Shown here piece by piece: positions 1 to 9,893 of a stretch of 64,000 nt of DNA; positions within the stretch are counted from its first letter, which is position 1, and each line of letters starts with the position of its first letter. Under the pieces are notes generated by a model that did not search any database, was not told the origin of the DNA, and worked only from the letters and a program-made list of their open reading frames with translations. Both the position numbers and the translations under genes were made by a program. The DNA is taken from NCBI RefSeq assembly GCF_008704425.1, contig NZ_CP023696.1, positions 4,566,501 to 4,630,500 on the forward strand. Reading direction: 5' to 3'. The DNA comes from Streptomyces fradiae ATCC 10745 = DSM 40063 (GTDB lineage Bacteria > Actinomycetota > Actinomycetes > Streptomycetales > Streptomycetaceae).

Positions 1-888
1 CTGGTCCACGCCGCCCACCCGTACCGCTGGTGGGGCCTGTACGACCCCACGCACGCCCCCGCGCCGCTCCGGGACCGCGACCGGCCCGTCGCGCTCTCCG
101 GCAGCGCCCTGGACCAGCTGGTCCACACCTGCTCCCTCCAGTGGTTCCTGGGCCGGGAGGTGAAGGCGGACGCCCCCGCGACCGCCGCACAGGGCTTCGG
201 CAACGTCGTGCACGTGCTGGCCGACGAGGTCGCCTCCGGCCGTACCCCCGCCGACCTGGCGGTCCTCATGGAGCGCCTCGACTCCGTGTGGGAGGCCCTG
301 GCGTTCGAGGCGCCCTGGAAGTCCGCTCAGGAGAAGGAGCACGCGCGCGCGGCCCTGGAGCGCTTCCTGCGCTGGCACGTGATGGACCGGGGCGGGCGTG
401 CCGTCGCCGCCACCGAGCACGGCTTCGACGTGACCCTGGAGGCGGGGGGGTACGAGGTCCGCATCCGCGGCTCCATGGACCGTGTCGAGCGAGACGAGCT
501 GGGCCGGGCCTACGTCGTGGACTTCAAGACGGGCAAGCAGGCCCCCACCAGGGACGAGGTGGCCCGCCACCCCCAGCTCGCGGTCTACCAGACCGCGGTA
601 CGGGAGGGCGCCGTGGACGAGGTGTTCGACGGCCGGCGCCCCGAACCGGGCGGCGCCGAACTGGTCCACCTGCGGCAGGCCGCCCCCAAGAGGGAGGGCG
701 GCGACGCCCTGCCGCGCGTCCAGGCGCAGGAGCCGCCGTCCGAGGAGTGGGTGGCCGACCTGCTCGCCACCGCCGCGGGCCGCGTCCTCGACGAGCGCTT
801 CACGCCCAGCACGGGCCAGCACTGCACGAACTGCGCCTTCCGCGCCTCGTGCAGCGCCCTCCCCGAAGGCCGCCACGTCGTCGAGTAG
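1..888 (+). CDS. Helicase-nuclease C-terminal part (AdnA-like), 5' truncated by window edge
   Basis: The reading frame is open from base 1, so only the last 295 residues are visible. They form a RecB/AddB-type PD-(D/E)XK nuclease: a Cys in LVHTCSLQW, VDFKTGKQ as the catalytic D-(x)-K motif, and a terminal cluster CTNCAFRASC. These four Cys would ligate an Fe-S cluster as in AddB/AdnA nucleases. A second helicase-nuclease starts 97 bp downstream on the same strand, the arrangement of the mycobacterial adnA-adnB resection motor. Role inferred: DNA end processing in recombinational repair. The helicase domain lies outside the window, so its motifs cannot be checked. Confidence 0.85.
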   Translation: MVHAAHPYRWWGLYDPTHAPAPLRDRDRPVALSGSALDQLVHTCSLQWFLGREVKADAPATAAQGFGNVVHVLADEVASGRTPADLAVLMERLDSVWEALAFEAPWKSAQEKEHARAALERFLRWHVMDRGGRAVAATEHGFDVTLEAGGYEVRIRGSMDRVERDELGRAYVVDFKTGKQAPTRDEVARHPQLAVYQTAVREGAVDEVFDGRRPEPGGAELVHLRQAAPKREGGDALPRVQAQEPPSEEWVADLLATAAGRVLDERFTPSTGQHCTNCAFRASCSALPEGRHVVE

Positions 889-985
889 CGCACCGCCCGC
901 GCGGCCGGAACGCTCCGGTGAGCGCCGGATGAGGGGTTTTCCACAGGCGGCCCGGACTGTCCGCGCCCCCGGCTAGCCTGCATGG

Positions 986-3900
986 GTGACCTCACGCATC
1001 ACCGACCCCGAGCAGCTCAAGGAGCTGCTCGGCATCCCGTTCACCCCGGAGCAGACGGCCTGCATCACCGCGCCGCCCGCCCCGCAGGTCATCGTGGCCG
1101 GAGCCGGGTCGGGGAAGACGACGGTGATGGCCGCCCGCGTGGTGTGGCTGGTCGGCACCGGCCAGGTCGCCCCCGAGCAGGTCCTCGGCCTGACGTTCAC
1201 CAACAAGGCCGCCGGTGAGCTGGCCGAGCGGGTCCGCTCGGCCCTGGTCCGCGCGGGCGTCACCGATCCGGACGCGGCGGGCCCGGACGACCCGCCTGGC
1301 GAGCCCCGCATCTCGACCTACCACGCCTTCGCCGGGCAGCTCCTCACCGATCACGGCCTGCGCATCGGCCTGGAGCCCACCGCCCGCCTCCTCGCCGACG
1401 CCACGCGCTTCCAGCTGGCCGCCCGCGTCCTGCGCGAGGCGCCCGGCCCGTACCCGGCGCTCACGCGGTCGTTCCCCACGCTCGTCAGCGACCTCCTCGC
1501 CCTCGACGCGGAGCTGTCCGAGCACCTGGTCCGCCCCGAGGACCTGCGGTCGTACGACTCCGCGCTGCTCACCGCCCTCGCCTCGGCCCGCCTCGGCAAC
1601 GCCGACCTCCGCAAGGTCCCCGAGGCCTCCGCCGCCCGCCGCGAACTGCTCGACCTGGTCGTCCGCTACCGCGCCGCCAAGCGGGAGCGGGACCTGCTGG
1701 ACTTCGGCGACCAGATCGGCCTCTCCGCCGAGCTGGCCCTCACCCGCCCCCAGGTCGGCGCGCAGCTGCGCGACGAGTTCCGCGTCGTCCTCCTCGACGA
1801 GTACCAGGACACGTCCGTCGCGCAGCGGCGGCTCCTGTCGGGCCTCTTCGGCGGCGGCACGGGCCACCCGGTGACCGCCGTCGGCGACCCCTGCCAGGCC
1901 ATCTACGGCTGGCGCGGCGCGTCCGTGGCCAATCTGGACGACTTCCCCGAGCACTTCCCTTACGAGGACGGGCGCCCCGCCTCCCGGTACGCGCTCAGCG
2001 AGAACCGGCGCAGCGGCGGGCGGCTCCTCCAGCTCGCCAACGGCCTCGCCGAGCCGCTGCGGGCCATGCACGCGGGGGTGGAGGCGCTGCGGCCCGCCCC
2101 TGGAGCCGAACGCGACGGCGTCGTGCGGATCGCGCTGCTGGCCACGCAGGCGGAGGAGACCGCCTGGCTCGCGGACTCCATCGCCCACCTGGTCCGCACG
2201 GGCAAGGAGCCCGGCGAGATCGCGGTCCTGTGCCGCACGGCGACCGACTTCCCGCAGATCCAGGCCGCCCTCGTCGCGCGCGACGTGCCGGTCGAGGTGG
2301 TCGGCCTCTCCGGGCTGCTGCACCTCCCGGAGGTCGCCGACCTGGTGGCCGTCTGCGAGGTCCTCCAGGACCCGGGCGCCAACGCCTCCCTGGTCCGGCT
2401 GCTGACCGGCCCCCGATGGCGGATCGGCGCCCGCGACCTGGCCCTGCTGGGCCGCCGCGCCCGCCTGCTGGTGCACCGTGCCGCCGACGAGGCGGCCGAC
2501 GCGGACGAGCGCCTGGCCGCGGCCGTGGAGGGCGTCGACCCGGCCGAGGTGGTCTCCCTGGCGGACGCGCTGGACACGTTCCTGGACAACGGCGGGCACG
2601 ACGACGGGCTGCCCTTCTCGGCGGAGGCCCGCGTCCGCTTCGCGCGCCTCGCCGCCGAGCTGCGCGACCTGCGGCGCTCGCTCGCCGACCCGCTGATGGA
2701 CGTCCTGCACCGCGTGCTGGCCACCACCGGCCTGGAGGTGGAGCTCTCCGCCTCTCCGCACGCCCTGGCCGCCCGCCGCCGCGAGACCCTGTCGAACTTC
2801 CTGGACGTCGCCGCCCGTTTCGCCTCCCTCGACGGCGAGGCGACGCTCCTGGCGTTCCTCGGGTTCCTGCGGACGGCGGCGCAGTACGAGAAGGGCCTGG
2901 ACAACGCGCTCCCCGGCGGAGAGAACACCGTCAAGGTGCTCACCGCGCACAAGTCCAAGGGCCTGGAGTGGGACGTGGTCGCCGTGCCCGGCCTGGTCAC
3001 CGGCCAGTTCCCCAGCAGCAGGTCCCGTGAGGCGTGGACGTCCCAGCCGCAGGTGCTGCCGCACGCCCTGCGCGGCGACGCCGACACCCTGCCCGGCATC
3101 GACGGCTGGGACGCCGGGTCGCTGAAGGCCTTCAAGGAGGCCATGCGCGACCACCAGCACACCGAGGAGCTGCGCCTCGGGTACGTGACGTTCACCCGCC
3201 CCCGCTCGGTGCTGCTCGGCTCCGGCCACTGGTGGGGGCCCACGCAGAAGCGCCGCCGCGGCCCGTCCGACTTCCTGCACGCGCTGTACGACCACTGCGC
3301 CGCCGGGCACGGCGAGATCGAGGCGTGGGCGGACGAGCCCGACGAGGACGCCGAGAACCCGGCGCTCAGCGAGGCCGTCCGCGACCAGGTGTGGCCGCTG
3401 CCGCTGGACCCCGACTCGCTCGCCCGCCGCCGCGCGGCCGCCGACACGGTCCTGGCCTATCTGGAGCACCCGCCCGCGGAACCGGACGAGCCGGCCGGCC
3501 AGACCCCGCCCGCCGGGCAGGCCACGGCCGACCCGGGCGACCTGCTGTGGCCCGACGACGCCCCCTGGCCCGACGACGCCTCCTGGCCCGACGACGCACC
3601 GCCCGAGGAGGACCCTTCCACCGACGCCTTCACCGACCCGTTCCCCGCCTTCACCGACCCGTTCCCCGACGTCCCCGGCGCCCAGGACCCTCCGCCGGTC
3701 GAGCCCCCCACCGGTCCCGCTGCCGACGCGGACGGCGAGGAGCCGTCCCGGCCGCCGGCCGCCCACGCGGGCCCGCGCCCGACGGCCGCCCCCCACCCGC
3801 CCGCCTTCCCCCACCAGCGCGAAGCCCCCGCCGACGCCCCCGCGAGCGCCCCCGCCGACGCGCCGACCCGCGCCCGAGGCCCGGCCGCGCGATCCGCTGC

Positions 3901-4654
3901 GGCACCCAGCACCGGCGCCCCGGCCCCGCTCACCCCCGAGGAGGCCCGCACGGTCGCCTCCTGGGACCGCGACCTCGACGCGCTCACCGGCGAGCTGCTG
4001 CGCGCCCGCGCCACCACGCGCGAGGTGCCGCTGCCCGCCTCGCTCTCCGCCTCCCAGCTGCTGCGCCTCGCCGCCGATCCGGACGGCTTCGCGGCGGAGC
4101 TGGCCCGCCCCATGCCGCGCCCGCCGCAGCCGGCCGCCCGGCGCGGGACGCGCTTCCACGCCTGGGTCGAGTCCCGGTTCGAGGAGGTGCCGCTGCCCAT
4201 GCTGGGCCCCGACGAGCTGCCCGGCGGCGACGTGTACGCCGACGAGCCGGAGATCGCCGACGAGCGGGACCTGGCCGCGCTCAAGGAGGCGTTCGAGGAC
4301 ACCCCGTACGCCCACCGCACCCCGTACCGCGTCGAGGCACCGTTCCAGATCACCCTCGCCGGGCGGGTGGTGCGCGGCCGCATCGACGCCGTCTACCGCG
4401 ACCCCGGCACGGGCGCGTACGAGATCGTCGACTGGAAGACCAACCGCCACCGCACCGGCGACCCGCTCCAGCTCGCGGTGTACCGGCTCGCCTGGGCGGA
4501 GCTGCACGGCCTGCCCCTCGACGCCGTCACCGCCTCGTTCGTCTACGTCCGCACCGGCGAGGTCGTGCGCCCCGAGGCGCTGCCCGGCCGCGAGGAGATC
4601 GAGCGGCTCCTGCTCGGTGAGACGGCCGACGGCCCGCCCCCCGGCGCCGGATAG
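986..4654 (+). CDS. UvrD/RecB-like ATP-dependent helicase-nuclease (AdnB-like)
   Basis: A 1222-residue superfamily 1 helicase with a C-terminal nuclease. Walker A GAGSGKTT is at residues 39-46, the Walker B-type LLDEYQDTS near 268-276, QAIYGWRGA follows, and EIVDWKTNRH near 1145-1155 is the RecB-family nuclease motif. Between helicase and nuclease (about 830-980) lies a Pro/Asp/Ala-rich linker with three tandem WPDDA units and two FTDPFP units. The GTG start is supported by TAGCCT at 974-979, six nt upstream, suggesting a leaderless mRNA. With the preceding nuclease gene it would form an AdnAB-type heterodimer for double-strand-break end resection; the AdnB name comes from gene order and architecture. 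Confidence 0.9.
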   Translation: MTSRITDPEQLKELLGIPFTPEQTACITAPPAPQVIVAGAGSGKTTVMAARVVWLVGTGQVAPEQVLGLTFTNKAAGELAERVRSALVRAGVTDPDAAGPDDPPGEPRISTYHAFAGQLLTDHGLRIGLEPTARLLADATRFQLAARVLREAPGPYPALTRSFPTLVSDLLALDAELSEHLVRPEDLRSYDSALLTALASARLGNADLRKVPEASAARRELLDLVVRYRAAKRERDLLDFGDQIGLSAELALTRPQVGAQLRDEFRVVLLDEYQDTSVAQRRLLSGLFGGGTGHPVTAVGDPCQAIYGWRGASVANLDDFPEHFPYEDGRPASRYALSENRRSGGRLLQLANGLAEPLRAMHAGVEALRPAPGAERDGVVRIALLATQAEETAWLADSIAHLVRTGKEPGEIAVLCRTATDFPQIQAALVARDVPVEVVGLSGLLHLPEVADLVAVCEVLQDPGANASLVRLLTGPRWRIGARDLALLGRRARLLVHRAADEAADADERLAAAVEGVDPAEVVSLADALDTFLDNGGHDDGLPFSAEARVRFARLAAELRDLRRSLADPLMDVLHRVLATTGLEVELSASPHALAARRRETLSNFLDVAARFASLDGEATLLAFLGFLRTAAQYEKGLDNALPGGENTVKVLTAHKSKGLEWDVVAVPGLVTGQFPSSRSREAWTSQPQVLPHALRGDADTLPGIDGWDAGSLKAFKEAMRDHQHTEELRLGYVTFTRPRSVLLGSGHWWGPTQKRRRGPSDFLHALYDHCAAGHGEIEAWADEPDEDAENPALSEAVRDQVWPLPLDPDSLARRRAAADTVLAYLEHPPAEPDEPAGQTPPAGQATADPGDLLWPDDAPWPDDASWPDDAPPEEDPSTDAFTDPFPAFTDPFPDVPGAQDPPPVEPPTGPAADADGEEPSRPPAAHAGPRPTAAPHPPAFPHQREAPADAPASAPADAPTRARGPAARSAAAPSTGAPAPLTPEEARTVASWDRDLDALTGELLRARATTREVPLPASLSASQLLRLAADPDGFAAELARPMPRPPQPAARRGTRFHAWVESRFEEVPLPMLGPDELPGGDVYADEPEIADERDLAALKEAFEDTPYAHRTPYRVEAPFQITLAGRVVRGRIDAVYRDPGTGAYEIVDWKTNRHRTGDPLQLAVYRLAWAELHGLPLDAVTASFVYVRTGEVVRPEALPGREEIERLLLGETADGPPPGAG

Positions 4655-4664
4655 GCTCGGAAGC

Positions 4665-6071
4665 ATGAGCGACACCCCGGACAGCGCCGTCCGCACCGTA
4701 CGGAAGTACATCGAGCAGCACCGCGCCGCCTTCCTCGACGACCTCGCCGAGTGGCTGCGCATCCCCTCCGTCTCGGCCCGGCCCGAGCACGCCTCCGACG
4801 TGCGGCGCAGCGCCGAATGGCTCGCCGCGCGCCTCACCGGCACCGGTTTCCCGGTCGTGGAGGTCTGGGAGACGGACGGCGCCCCCGCCGTGTACGCGGA
4901 GTGGCCCTCCGCCGACCCCGGCGCCCCGACGGTCCTCGTCTACGGCCACCACGACGTGCAGCCCGCGGCGCGCGAGGACGGCTGGCACACCGACCCGTTC
5001 GAGCCCGTGGTCCGGGACGGCCGGCTCTACGCGCGCGGGGCCGCCGACGACAAGGGCCAGGTGTTCTTCCACACCCTCGGCGTCCGCGCCCACCTGGAGC
5101 TGACCGGCCGCACCACCCCGGCCGTCAACCTGAAGCTGCTCGTCGAGGGGGAGGAGGAGTCCGGGTCCCCCCACTTCCGCGCCTTGGTCGAGGCGAGGCG
5201 CGACCGCCTCGCCGCCGACGCCGTGGTCGTCTCCGACACCGGCATGTGGTCCGAGACGACGCCCACGGTCTGCACCGGCATGCGCGGCCTCGCCGACTGC
5301 GAGATCGAGCTGTACGGTCCCGACCAGGACATCCACTCCGGGTCCTTCGGCGGCGCCGTGCCCAACCCGGCGACCGTCGCCGCCCGCCTGGTCGCCGCCC
5401 TCCACGACGAGCACGAGCGCGTCACCGTCCCCGGCTTCTACGACGGCGTGGCCGAGCTCACGGAGGCCGAGCGGGCGCTCATCGCGGAGCTGCCCTTCGA
5501 CGAGGCCGCCTGGCTCGCCACCGCCCGCTCCCACGGCACGCTCGGCGAGGCCGGCTACTCCACCCTGGAGCGCGTCTGGGCCCGTCCCACCGCGGAGGTC
5601 AACGGCATCGGCGGCGGCTACCAGGGCCCCGGCGGCAAGACGATCGTCCCGTCGTCCGCGCGGCTGAAGCTGTCGTTCCGGCTCGTCGCCGGGCAGGATC
5701 CCGACCGGATCGAGCGGTCGGTGCGCGACTGGGTCGCCGCCCGGGTCCCCGACGGCGTCCGCCACGCCATCAGCTTCGGCGCGGCCACGCGGCCCTGCCT
5801 CACCCCGCTGGACCACCCCGCGCTCCGCGCCGTCACACGCGCCATGAGCCTCGCCTTCGACGGCGCCGCGATCCGCTACACGCGCGAGGGCGGCTCGGGC
5901 CCCGCCGCAGACCTCCAGGACGTGCTGGCGGCTCCGGTGCTGTTCCTCGGCATCTCCGTACCGTCCGACGGCTGGCACGCGCCGAACGAGAAGGTGGAGC
6001 TGGACCTGCTGCTGAAAGGCGTGGAGGCGTCCGCCCACCTGTGGGGCGGGCTCGCCGACGCGCTCCGCTGA
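4665..6071 (+). CDS. M20 family metallopeptidase (dipeptidase)
   Basis: A 468-residue cytosolic M20/M28-type di-zinc peptidase. Expected metal and catalytic motifs are present in order: YGHHDVQP (His ligand and catalytic Asp), RGAADDKGQ (bridging Asp), VEGEEESGS (general-base Glu pair) and WHAPNE near the C-terminus (last His). A dimerisation/lid domain lies between them (about 190-330). It probably hydrolyses dipeptides or short peptides; substrate cannot be read from sequence. The ATG follows TAGGCT (4652-4657) by seven nt with no Shine-Dalgarno, so translation is probably leaderless. That promoter element overlaps the stop codon of the upstream helicase gene. Confidence 0.9.
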   Translation: MSDTPDSAVRTVRKYIEQHRAAFLDDLAEWLRIPSVSARPEHASDVRRSAEWLAARLTGTGFPVVEVWETDGAPAVYAEWPSADPGAPTVLVYGHHDVQPAAREDGWHTDPFEPVVRDGRLYARGAADDKGQVFFHTLGVRAHLELTGRTTPAVNLKLLVEGEEESGSPHFRALVEARRDRLAADAVVVSDTGMWSETTPTVCTGMRGLADCEIELYGPDQDIHSGSFGGAVPNPATVAARLVAALHDEHERVTVPGFYDGVAELTEAERALIAELPFDEAAWLATARSHGTLGEAGYSTLERVWARPTAEVNGIGGGYQGPGGKTIVPSSARLKLSFRLVAGQDPDRIERSVRDWVAARVPDGVRHAISFGAATRPCLTPLDHPALRAVTRAMSLAFDGAAIRYTREGGSGPAADLQDVLAAPVLFLGISVPSDGWHAPNEKVELDLLLKGVEASAHLWGGLADALR

Positions 6072-6120
6072 CCACGACGCCGAACAGACACCCAGACATC
6101 CGGGGGAGTTGGAAGCACCA

Positions 6121-7056
6121 GTGAGCACCATCAGCAACGAGGCCGGTCCCCGCCCGATCGGCTTCACCGCCCCGAGCGGTATCGACCGCGCCGCCCACCA
6201 CCGCCTCGACGAGGCGTGGCTCGCGGCGGCGTGGAGCCACCCCACCACGCGCGTGTTCGTCGTGTCCGGTGGCCAGGTGCTGGTCGACGACACCCCGGAC
6301 GGGCGGACCGAGCTCGTCATGACGCCGTCCTTCGAAGCGCCGCTGACCGAGACCCACCGGTACTTCCTGGGCACCGACGACGACGGCGTCAGCTACTTCG
6401 CGCTCCAGAAGGACTCGCTGCCCGGCCGCATGGACCAGTCCGCCCGCCCCGCCGGGCTGCGGGAGGCCGGCCTGCTGCTGGACGCGCGCGACGCGGCCCT
6501 CATGGTCCACGCGGTCGCCCTGGAGAACTGGCAGCGCCTCCACCGCTTCTGCTCCCGCTGCGGCGAGCGCACGGTCATCGCGGCGGCCGGGCACGTCCGC
6601 CGCTGCCAGGCGTGCGGCGCCGAGCACTACCCGCGCACCGACCCGGCGGTGATCATGCTGGTCACCGACGAGCAGGACCGGGCGCTGCTCGGCCGGCAGG
6701 TGCACTGGCCGGAGGGCCGCTTCTCCACCCTGGCCGGGTTCGTCGAGCCGGGCGAGTCCATCGAGCAGGCCGTCGTCCGCGAGGCGTACGAGGAGGCCGG
6801 CGTCACGGTCGGCGAGGTGCGGTACGTCGCCAGCCAGCCGTGGCCGTTCCCGTCCAGCCTCATGCTCGGGTTCACGGCCCGCGCCACCTCGTCCGACATC
6901 GACGTCGACGGGGACGAGATCGAGGAGGCCCGCTGGTTCTCCCGCGACGAGCTGGCTGCCGCCTTCGCGTCCGGCGAGGTCCTCCCGCCGTACGGGATCT
7001 CCATCGCCACCCATCTGATCGAGACCTGGTACGGCAGGCCGCTGCCCAGGCCGTAG
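6121..7056 (+). CDS. nudC: NAD+/NADH diphosphatase, NudC-type Nudix hydrolase
   Basis: A 311-residue protein with the three-part NudC layout: a divergent N-terminal domain, a zinc ribbon with two CxxC pairs (CSRC and CQAC, about residues 143-165), and a Nudix box (GFVEPGESIEQAVVREAYEE, about 206-226). It is followed by SQPWPFPSS, the signature separating NADH pyrophosphatases from other Nudix enzymes. Predicted reaction: NAD(H) to NMN(H) plus AMP; family members also remove NAD caps from RNA. GTG 6121 is preceded by GGAAG and GGGGGAG. It sits next to mycoredoxin and uvrD2 as in mycobacteria. Confidence 0.93.
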   Translation: MSTISNEAGPRPIGFTAPSGIDRAAHHRLDEAWLAAAWSHPTTRVFVVSGGQVLVDDTPDGRTELVMTPSFEAPLTETHRYFLGTDDDGVSYFALQKDSLPGRMDQSARPAGLREAGLLLDARDAALMVHAVALENWQRLHRFCSRCGERTVIAAAGHVRRCQACGAEHYPRTDPAVIMLVTDEQDRALLGRQVHWPEGRFSTLAGFVEPGESIEQAVVREAYEEAGVTVGEVRYVASQPWPFPSSLMLGFTARATSSDIDVDGDEIEEARWFSRDELAAAFASGEVLPPYGISIATHLIETWYGRPLPRP

Positions 7057-7216
7057 ACCGCCTTGCCCCTCCGGTCGCCCCGTCCCTCCGCCCGCCCCCG
7101 CCCCTCAGGTCGTCCCGCCTCTCCGGGCGCTCCCGGCGCGCCGGCCCCCTCGGCCGCTCGCGCCCCCCGTGCGGTGATCCCCGCCCCGGCCCGCGCTCGG
7201 GGCGGCGGCACAGCAA

Positions 7217-7249
7217 AGCGCCCCCGCCGGGCCACCGGACGGGGGCGCT
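7217..7249. terminator. Bidirectional terminator between nudC and mycoredoxin
   Basis: A 10-bp perfect inverted repeat (AGCGCCCCCG ... CGGGGGCGCT) with a 13-nt loop lies between two convergent genes. There is no clear U tract, as is usual for streptomycete terminators. Confidence 0.6.
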
Positions 7250-7269
7250 CGCGCCGAGGTGCCGCCGGA

Positions 7270-7527
7270 TCAGCCGGCGAGGGCCTGCCGCACCTGCATC
7301 AGGCTCGGGTTGGTCATGACGACGTCCTCACCGCCGCCGTGCGGCGTGATCAGCACGGTCGGCACGGTCTGGTTGCCGTTGTTGACCTTCTCCACGAAGG
7401 CGGCGGACTCCGGGTCCTGCTCGATGTTGATCTCGTTGTACGCGATGCCCTCGCGGTCCATCTGGCTCTTGAGCCGCCGGCAGTACCCGCACCAGGTCGT
7501 GCTGTACATCGTCACAGTGCCCTGCAT
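7270..7527 (-). CDS. mrx1: Mycoredoxin (glutaredoxin-fold mycothiol-dependent oxidoreductase)
   Basis: An 85-residue thioredoxin-fold protein with the redox motif CGYC at residues 13-16 in the context YSTTWCGYCRRL, and the cis-Pro segment QTVPTV. These features fit the actinobacterial mycoredoxin family, which reduces S-mycothiolated proteins with electrons from mycothiol. It is divergent from uvrD2 and convergent with nudC, the same local order as mycobacterial nudC-mrx1-uvrD2. Start ATG chosen because the protein then begins directly at the first beta strand. Confidence 0.9.
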   Translation of the reverse strand: MQGTVTMYSTTWCGYCRRLKSQMDREGIAYNEINIEQDPESAAFVEKVNNGNQTVPTVLITPHGGGEDVVMTNPSLMQVRQALAG

Positions 7528-7695
7528 CGTCTCTTCCGCTCCTCGGATGACTGGAGTGTGGCTGGAGTGCCCGAACGCATCCGGAGAACATACGCCCACC
7601 TCACCGGCATTCCCCGCCCGGCTCCGGTATGACCGGCGTCCCACCCCTGTGGACGACGGGCACGGGCCGTTCCGGGGACCTGGCAGCATGGCAGG

Positions 7696-9879
7696 GTGAC
7701 ACCAGCGACCCACTCCACCCTCTTCCCGCAGGTCCCCGACTCGGCCGACGCGGTGCTCGACGGGCTCGACCCGGAGCAGCGCGAGGTGGCGACGGCCCTG
7801 CACGGCCCGGTGTGCGTCCTGGCGGGCGCCGGCACGGGCAAGACGAGGGCGATCACCCACCGCATCGCCTACGGGGTGCGCGCCGGGATCCTCCAGCCCG
7901 CCAGCGTGCTGGCCGTCACGTTCACCAACCGCGCCGCGGGCGAGATGCGCGGCCGGCTGCGGCAGCTCGGCGCGGGCGGCGTCCAGGCCCGCACGTTCCA
8001 CTCCGCGGCCCTCCGGCAGCTCCAGTACTTCTGGCCGAAAGCCGTCGGCGGCGACCTGCCGCGGCTCATCGACCGCAAGGCCCAGCTCGTCGCCGACGCC
8101 GCCACCCGCTGCCGGATCCGGCTGGACCGCACCGAGCTGAGGGACGTCACGTCCGAGATCGAGTGGGCCAAGGTCACCCAGACCGTCCCCGCCGACTACC
8201 CGGCGGCCGTCGCCAAGGCCCAGCGCGACGCCCCCCGCGACCCCGCGGAGACCTGCCAGGTCTACGCCATGTACGAGCAGCTGAAGCGGGAGCGCGACGT
8301 CCTCGACTTCGAGGACGTGCTGCTGCTCACGGTCGGCGTCCTCCAGGACCGGCACGACATCGCCGAGCAGGTCCGCCGCCAGTACCAGCACTTCGTCGTG
8401 GACGAGTACCAGGACGTCTCCCCGCTCCAGCAGCGCCTGCTCGACCTGTGGCTCGGCGACCGCGACAGCCTCTGCGTCGTCGGCGACGCCAGCCAGACGA
8501 TCTACTCCTTCACCGGCGCCACCCCCGACTACCTGCTGGACTTCCGCACCCGCCATCCGCACGCCACGGTCGTCAAGCTGGTCCGCGACTACCGCTCCAC
8601 CCCCCAGGTCGTCCACCTCGCCAACGGTCTCCTCGCCCAGGCGAGCGGCCGCGCCGCCGACCACCGGCTGGAACTGGTCTCCCAGCGCGGCCCCGGACCC
8701 GAGCCCGTCTACACCGAGTACGGCGACGAACCCACCGAGGCGGAGGGCACCGCCCGACGCATCCGCGACCTCGTCGCCTCCGGCGTCCCGGCGGGCGAGA
8801 TCGCCGTGCTGTACCGGGTGAACGCCCAGTCCGAGATCTACGAGCAGGCCCTCGCCGACGCGGGCGTCCCCTACCAGCTCCGCGGCGCCGAGCGGTTCTT
8901 CGAGCGCCAGGAGGTGCGGGAGGCGGGCGCCGCCCTGCGCAGCGCCGCCCGGTTCGGCGGGAACGACTCGCTCCTGGACGACGTCGTCGACCTGCCGTCC
9001 CAGGTCCGCGCCGTGCTCTCCACCAAGGGCTGGACGACCGAGCCCCCCGCCGGTTCCGGCGCCGTACGGGACCGCTGGGAGTCGCTGGCCGCGCTGGTCC
9101 GCCTGGCCGAGGACCTCGCCCGCGCCCGCCCGCAGGCCACCCTCGCCGACCTGGTGACCGAGCTCGACGAGCGGGCCGCCGCCCAGCACGCCCCGACCGT
9201 CCAGGGCGTCACCCTCGCCTCCCTCCACGCGGCGAAGGGCCTCGAATGGGACGCCGTCTTCCTCGTCGGCCTCACCGAGGGCATGCTGCCCATCACCTAC
9301 GCCCGCACCGACGAGCAGGTGGAGGAGGAGCGACGGCTGCTCTACGTCGGCGTGACCCGCGCCCGCAGCCATCTGAGCCTGTCGTGGTCGCTCTCCCGCT
9401 CGCCCGGTGGCCGGCCCCACCGCGAGCCGTCCCGCTTCCTGAAGGGGCTGCGCCCCGGCAGCGGGTCCCCCGCCCCGCGCACCGTCCGCGCGGCCGGCGG
9501 CGCCGAGCGCGGGGCGGCGGGGCCGGCCCGCGCCCGGCGCGCCCGGGGCCCGGTCCGCTGCCGCGTGTGCGGGACGACGCTCACGGTCGCGGGCGAGATG
9601 AAGCTGATGCGCTGCGAGGACTGCCCGTCGGAGATGGACGAGGGGCTGTACGCGCGGCTCCTCGACTGGCGTGCCGCCCGGGCCCGCCGGATCGGGCAGC
9701 CCGACTACTGCGTCTTCACCGAGAAGACCCTCATCGCCATCGCCGAGACCGTCCCGTCCACCGACGCCGAACTGGCCGCGATCCCCGGCGTCGGCATCCG
9801 CAAGCTCAACCGCTTCGGAGCCGAAGTGCTGGCCATCTGCGCAGGTGGGGAAGGGGTGGACGAGGACGGCGAAGACTGA
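7696..9879 (+). CDS. uvrD2: ATP-dependent DNA helicase UvrD2 with HRDC domain
   Basis: A 727-residue SF1A helicase. AGAGTGKT (Walker A) at residues 43-50 and VVDEYQDVSPLQ near 234 mark the motor; GVTRARSHL near 555 is helicase motif VI. A tetracysteine segment (CRVC ... CEDC, about 622-645) connects to an HRDC domain at about 660-715. Tetracysteine plus HRDC is diagnostic of actinobacterial UvrD2. Role: 3'-5' unwinding in repair and replication. The GTG start follows CAGCAT (7684-7689) by six nt without a Shine-Dalgarno, so it is probably leaderless. The wblC promoter begins immediately downstream. Confidence 0.93.
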   Translation: MTPATHSTLFPQVPDSADAVLDGLDPEQREVATALHGPVCVLAGAGTGKTRAITHRIAYGVRAGILQPASVLAVTFTNRAAGEMRGRLRQLGAGGVQARTFHSAALRQLQYFWPKAVGGDLPRLIDRKAQLVADAATRCRIRLDRTELRDVTSEIEWAKVTQTVPADYPAAVAKAQRDAPRDPAETCQVYAMYEQLKRERDVLDFEDVLLLTVGVLQDRHDIAEQVRRQYQHFVVDEYQDVSPLQQRLLDLWLGDRDSLCVVGDASQTIYSFTGATPDYLLDFRTRHPHATVVKLVRDYRSTPQVVHLANGLLAQASGRAADHRLELVSQRGPGPEPVYTEYGDEPTEAEGTARRIRDLVASGVPAGEIAVLYRVNAQSEIYEQALADAGVPYQLRGAERFFERQEVREAGAALRSAARFGGNDSLLDDVVDLPSQVRAVLSTKGWTTEPPAGSGAVRDRWESLAALVRLAEDLARARPQATLADLVTELDERAAAQHAPTVQGVTLASLHAAKGLEWDAVFLVGLTEGMLPITYARTDEQVEEERRLLYVGVTRARSHLSLSWSLSRSPGGRPHREPSRFLKGLRPGSGSPAPRTVRAAGGAERGAAGPARARRARGPVRCRVCGTTLTVAGEMKLMRCEDCPSEMDEGLYARLLDWRAARARRIGQPDYCVFTEKTLIAIAETVPSTDAELAAIPGVGIRKLNRFGAEVLAICAGGEGVDEDGED

Positions 9880-9893
9880 TCACAACTCGTCGG

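Noticed and set aside
992..4843. Very long minus-strand open frame opposite the AdnB-like gene
   Set aside because: It is a composition-driven shadow of the plus-strand gene, rich in Arg/Gly/Val/Ala with no domain or start signal.
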